From Rhodopirellula sp. (GTDB lineage Bacteria; Planctomycetota; Planctomycetia; Pirellulales; Pirellulaceae), in contig JAHELS010000019.1 of the NCBI GenBank assembly GCA_024644085.1, forward strand, positions 1 to 52,610: 52,610 bases of DNA, given 5' to 3'. Both the position numbers and the translations under genes were made by a program. Of this stretch, positions 49,467-52,610 are shown piece by piece (positions within the stretch are counted from its first letter, which is position 1; each line of letters opens with the position of its first letter). Below the pieces are notes generated by a model, which was given only the letters and a program-made list of their open reading frames with translations, searched no databases and was not told the DNA's origin.

Positions 49467-52422
49467 ACGTAACGGGTTCCTCCGCGGCTTCTGCACCGCC
49501 ACGTGGGTCGTTTGCGCGATCGTCCTCGGAGGATGTTTCAGGGGAAGCGACGACGCGGACAAATCTGCAAGCGGGCCTGCTCTGTCGGTACCGGCACCAT
49601 CGAAATTGGAAGCAGCCACAAAGATGCACGAGCAGGGTGACTCCGCCGGCGCGTTAAAGCTTGTTCAGGAGATTTTGATTTCATCCCCCGATGATTTCGA
49701 GGCAAACCTGCTTGCGCTCGATATCCATGACGCGTTGGGCCAGTACTGCGAAGTGGCCCAACTTGCCACCGCGATTGCGGACCATCCGAATGCGAAGGGC
49801 GCGGAGCTTTTGTTTCATGCATTCGACCGCTTTCTTCGTTGCGGCGACCACGCGGCGGCCGAGGCCAGTTTGCGTCGCGCTGTCGAAGTTGCACCCCGTC
49901 TGCCCGGAGGCCACCGTTTGCTGGCTCAACTGCTCAACGCCCAGGGGCGTCGGTATGAGGCCAGCGAACACGTTCGCGAATTGATTCGGATGAAGGTCGT
50001 GCAGCCCAACGAACTACTGAGTCTCATTGATTTGCAAGGACCATTTTCGCTGGCCTCGTTCGACCAGCTGATTGACCCGTCGGAGATCACACTGTTCACA
50101 TTGGGCCAGGCGCGCCACCTGTACGTGGGCACCAATGCCGATCCCGGTAAGACGATCGATCTGCTCGACCGGGTGACTGAGAAGTTCCCCGAGAACACTG
50201 CGGCATCCGCTTTCCTGGGACGAGTCCTCGCCGAATCCAATCGCTACGAGCGTTTCGACAAGTGGCGTGAGAACCTGCCGCCTGGGATCGAGAAGCAACC
50301 GGAATACTGGCACGCCCTCGGGCTTTGGCTCGCGCACGACGATCGCCACGATGAAGCGATTCGCGCCTTTGGTGAAGCCGTGCACCGCGACCCCACCGAT
50401 CGCGGCTCGCTGCGCGAGATCATTCGATCGTTGGGCATTCTTGGCGAAGAGGAGCAGGTTTCCAAGCTGCGTGAACGTCTCGCCGATCTCGACATGATTT
50501 TTCGGATCGCAAAGGATGCCGATGCTCAGCAGGCGATTTTTATTTCGAATGCCTTCCAACAATTCGTGCGTCCCTGGGAATCGGCCGCATGGCGGATGTA
50601 TGCGGCACAGCTCAACGGCGAATTGCAGCAGCGAATCCCGGAATTGAACCAACGCGCGGCGGCGATTGCTGCCTGGGAGAAAGACGCGACGGCGGAGCAG
50701 ATTCGCAATGCGAGAACGGAGCGGATGTTGGGGTTTAAGGTTGAACGTTGGCCGATGCCGGACCTCGAGTCCGCCATTGCATCCGCGCCAATCGCACCCA
50801 TCGTTGGCCAGGAAACGGGGCTTCGGTTGGACGACGTCGCGTCAACGGCCGGGCTGGTCGCACAATTCGAAAGCGGATTTCCACTCGACGGAAGCGAGTT
50901 TTATCCTTACCAGGCCAACGGCGGCGGATTGGCAGCGTTCGACTTCGACCTCGATGGCCGGTGTGACATTTACGTAATGCAATCCGGCGGAAAACCAAAT
51001 GATCCAAGTGGGTCGGCGCCGAATCAACTCTTTCGACTTCTGCCGGGACAACAGTACGCCGATGTCGGCCGTCTGAGCCAGAGCGACGATCGCAGTTTTG
51101 GTCAGGGTGTGTGCGCGGGTGACGTCAACCAGGATGGGTTTCCCGATTTGCTGGTCGCGAACATCGGCGCGAACGTTGTTTACATCAACCAGGGTGACGG
51201 CACCTTTCGCGAAGCGAGCGAATTGATTCAAAACAATCCCGATGAATGGACGTCGATGCTCGGCCTTGGTGATTTGGATGGGGACCATCTTCCCGAAATC
51301 GTCGAAGTCAATTACATCGACGACCCGCAGGCTTACATATTGACGTGCCAGCGAAACTATCTGGAATGCCAACCACAGCAATTTCGCAAAGCGGCGGATC
51401 GATTGCATCACGGAAACGTTGACGGCACGTTTTCCACTTGGGAATCGGTTCCGGAGATTCGCGACGATCCGAAACTTGGCTTTGGCCTCGTCATCGCCAA
51501 TTTTGATCGTGAGTTCGGGAACGATTTCTTCGTCCCCAATGACGGAGACTTCAACCATTACTGGATGAGCGTTGCCGCGAGTGACTCGAATGCCGGAAAG
51601 TACTCTTTGGTTCAAGCCGCAGGATTGCGAGGCTGCAGCGTGGGGCGGAATGGTCGAAGTCAGGCCTGTATGGGAGTCGCTTCCGGCGATTTTAATCGTG
51701 ATGGCACGCTCGACATGCACATCACGAATTTCCGCCAACAGCCCGTCAATCTCTTCATGCAGACACGATCCGGTTTCTTTACCGACGAAGCATCGAAGTA
51801 CGGATTGGCCGAACCGTCATTTGGTGTGCTTGGTTTTGGCACACAAGCAGCCGACTTTGATAACGACGGGTGGTTGGATCTGGCAGTAACCAACGGGCAT
51901 GTCTTCGACGCCAGGTTCGAAGACATTCCCTTTGCGATGCCGCCGCAGCTGTTCCGGGGCAACTCGCGGGGGTTCACTTCCCAGTCGTCCGAGTCGGCCG
52001 GCCGCTATTGGCAGCAAAGCTACGTCGGTCGCGCCATGGCGATGCTCGATTGGAATCGCGACGGACGTGTTGATTTGGTAACGAATCATCTGGATCGTCC
52101 GGTTGCCCTGTTGCAGAACGACTCACCGGCTCAGAATTGGATCGAATTCGAACTGGTGGGCGTCACCAGCGAGCGTGATGCGATCGGCGCCGAGGTGCGC
52201 GTAACCGCCGGCGAAGATCAATGGACCGCGTGGCAAACCGGCGGCGACGGTTACATGTGCACTAACGAACAAATTGTTCACGTTGGTGTGGGACAGATCC
52301 AGACGATCGATCGGGTGGAAGTGCGCTGGCCTGGCGGTCAGACGCAGACATTTTCAGACCTTGCGATCAACCGTCGGGTTCTAATCGTGGAGAGCGACCC
52401 CGAGCTATTTCCCCGGGACTGA
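49444..52422 (+). CDS. TPR / FG-GAP / ASPIC-UnbV lipoprotein (second copy)
   Basis: The 992-residue protein has an N-terminal helix and lipobox LGGC (Cys31). TPR repeats fill residues ~55-410 (GALKLVQEILISSPDDFEAN and similar). The propeller part carries DFDLDGRCDIYVMQSGGKP, DVNQDGFPDLLVANIGANVV and DFNRDGTLDMHITNF. The end has ERDAIGAEVRVTAG, GYMCTNEQIVHVGVG and RVEVRWPGGQTQTF of the ASPIC/UnbV domain. It is clearly a paralogue of the 46518 gene, overlapping it by 23 bases, so the two are co-transcribed. A third copy enters from the right edge on the opposite strand and overlaps this gene's last 18 bases. Confidence 0.88.
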   Translation: MVLHWSGKRNGFLRGFCTATWVVCAIVLGGCFRGSDDADKSASGPALSVPAPSKLEAATKMHEQGDSAGALKLVQEILISSPDDFEANLLALDIHDALGQYCEVAQLATAIADHPNAKGAELLFHAFDRFLRCGDHAAAEASLRRAVEVAPRLPGGHRLLAQLLNAQGRRYEASEHVRELIRMKVVQPNELLSLIDLQGPFSLASFDQLIDPSEITLFTLGQARHLYVGTNADPGKTIDLLDRVTEKFPENTAASAFLGRVLAESNRYERFDKWRENLPPGIEKQPEYWHALGLWLAHDDRHDEAIRAFGEAVHRDPTDRGSLREIIRSLGILGEEEQVSKLRERLADLDMIFRIAKDADAQQAIFISNAFQQFVRPWESAAWRMYAAQLNGELQQRIPELNQRAAAIAAWEKDATAEQIRNARTERMLGFKVERWPMPDLESAIASAPIAPIVGQETGLRLDDVASTAGLVAQFESGFPLDGSEFYPYQANGGGLAAFDFDLDGRCDIYVMQSGGKPNDPSGSAPNQLFRLLPGQQYADVGRLSQSDDRSFGQGVCAGDVNQDGFPDLLVANIGANVVYINQGDGTFREASELIQNNPDEWTSMLGLGDLDGDHLPEIVEVNYIDDPQAYILTCQRNYLECQPQQFRKAADRLHHGNVDGTFSTWESVPEIRDDPKLGFGLVIANFDREFGNDFFVPNDGDFNHYWMSVAASDSNAGKYSLVQAAGLRGCSVGRNGRSQACMGVASGDFNRDGTLDMHITNFRQQPVNLFMQTRSGFFTDEASKYGLAEPSFGVLGFGTQAADFDNDGWLDLAVTNGHVFDARFEDIPFAMPPQLFRGNSRGFTSQSSESAGRYWQQSYVGRAMAMLDWNRDGRVDLVTNHLDRPVALLQNDSPAQNWIEFELVGVTSERDAIGAEVRVTAGEDQWTAWQTGGDGYMCTNEQIVHVGVGQIQTIDRVEVRWPGGQTQTFSDLAINRRVLIVESDPELFPRD

Positions 52423-52610
52423 ATTCCGCTCAAAGGCGTCGCTGCTGCCTTCGACGATCAGATAACGCTGATTCGTCGGCAGGTTCGTGAATTCCTGGGA
52501 TGCACCGCTGGGCCACGTGACAACAACGCGGTCGGCCTTCACAGCGGCGCCGATGCCGAAGTCCACCACTGCTTCGTTGCTGCACAGGAACCCGTCTCCA
52601 CCGGCGACCA
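52405..52610 (-). CDS. ASPIC/UnbV protein (third copy), C-terminal 67 residues only
   Basis: The minus strand from the right edge to TAG at 52405-52407 encodes 67 residues: VAGGDGFLCSNEAVVDFGIG, then ADRVVVTWPSGASQEF and RYLIVEGSSDAFER. This matches the ends of the two neighbouring ASPIC/UnbV proteins block by block. The rest of the gene lies outside the window, so its N-terminal domains and start are unseen. It is convergent with, and overlaps by 18 bases, the 49444 gene. It is too short to judge whether it is intact upstream. Confidence 0.75.
   Translation of the reverse strand, partial: VAGGDGFLCSNEAVVDFGIGAAVKADRVVVTWPSGASQEFTNLPTNQRYLIVEGSSDAFERNSVPGK

Noticed and set aside
1-52610. tRNA, rRNA and known riboswitches
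   Set aside because: I scanned gaps by eye for cloverleaf and conserved RNA motifs and saw none; gaps are short and a covariance-model search would be needed to be certain.

Overview
The window reads as chromosomal DNA of a planctomycete, most like the Rhodopirellula/Pirellulales group. This is inferred from gene content: an S1 sulfatase, two large haem-binding beta-propeller proteins, three TPR/FG-GAP/ASPIC-UnbV proteins, lipoprotein-type TolC proteins, a membrane M50 protein fused to an HlyD-like tail, and a Gram-negative-type WXG100 locus. Genes are dense on both strands. By eye I found no rRNA, tRNA, CRISPR array, prophage or complete insertion sequence.

Layout. 1-850: C-terminally truncated TolC-like lipoprotein (minus). 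850-1280: control region with four exact TTGTAAC copies and a good promoter, serving a coiled-coil membrane protein (1280-2746, plus). 2957-3436: small conserved unknown. 3524-6813 (minus): TPR-containing protein, WXG100 protein, coiled-coil partner and helical-repeat protein. 6948-10326 (minus): Fe-type alcohol dehydrogenase, sulfatase and an unknown. 10439-17879: a probable envelope export machine made of TolC, divergent from a GAF-HlyD adaptor, a second HlyD adaptor and an M50-HlyD fusion. The plus-strand genes continue with almost no gaps into two GT-B glycosyltransferases, a HAD protein and a GH13_18-type phosphorylase (to 23463). 23467-29573 (minus): secreted oxidative proteins, namely a PQQ-type propeller, an SGNH-propeller-HEAT fusion and a HEAT-azurin-cytochrome c fusion. 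29782-31668 (plus): GNAT and a mini-operon of zinc-ribbon/DUF4190, zinc-ribbon/CD225 and DUF2752 proteins. 31664-31870: a hairpin element lying in a 21-bp repeat. 31859-37643 (minus): cardiolipin synthase and pyruvate dehydrogenase E2 and E1. 38065-39369 (plus): ferritin-like protein and an SDR without its usual catalytic residues. 39396-40928 (minus): trpE. 41218-43631 (plus): McsA-McsB and an ECF sigma factor. 43712-46282 (minus): haem-binding propeller protein. 46518-52610: three ASPIC/UnbV proteins, the last entering from the right edge on the minus strand.

The two best candidates for under-described systems are (i) the TolC/GAF-HlyD/HlyD/M50-HlyD assembly, which has no ABC, RND or MFS pump beside it and is joined to a sugar-metabolism cassette, and (ii) the WXG100 operon, which has no EssC-type ATPase nearby. 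The sugar cassette may make and recycle a glycosylglycerate compatible solute, but that is an inference from family resemblance.
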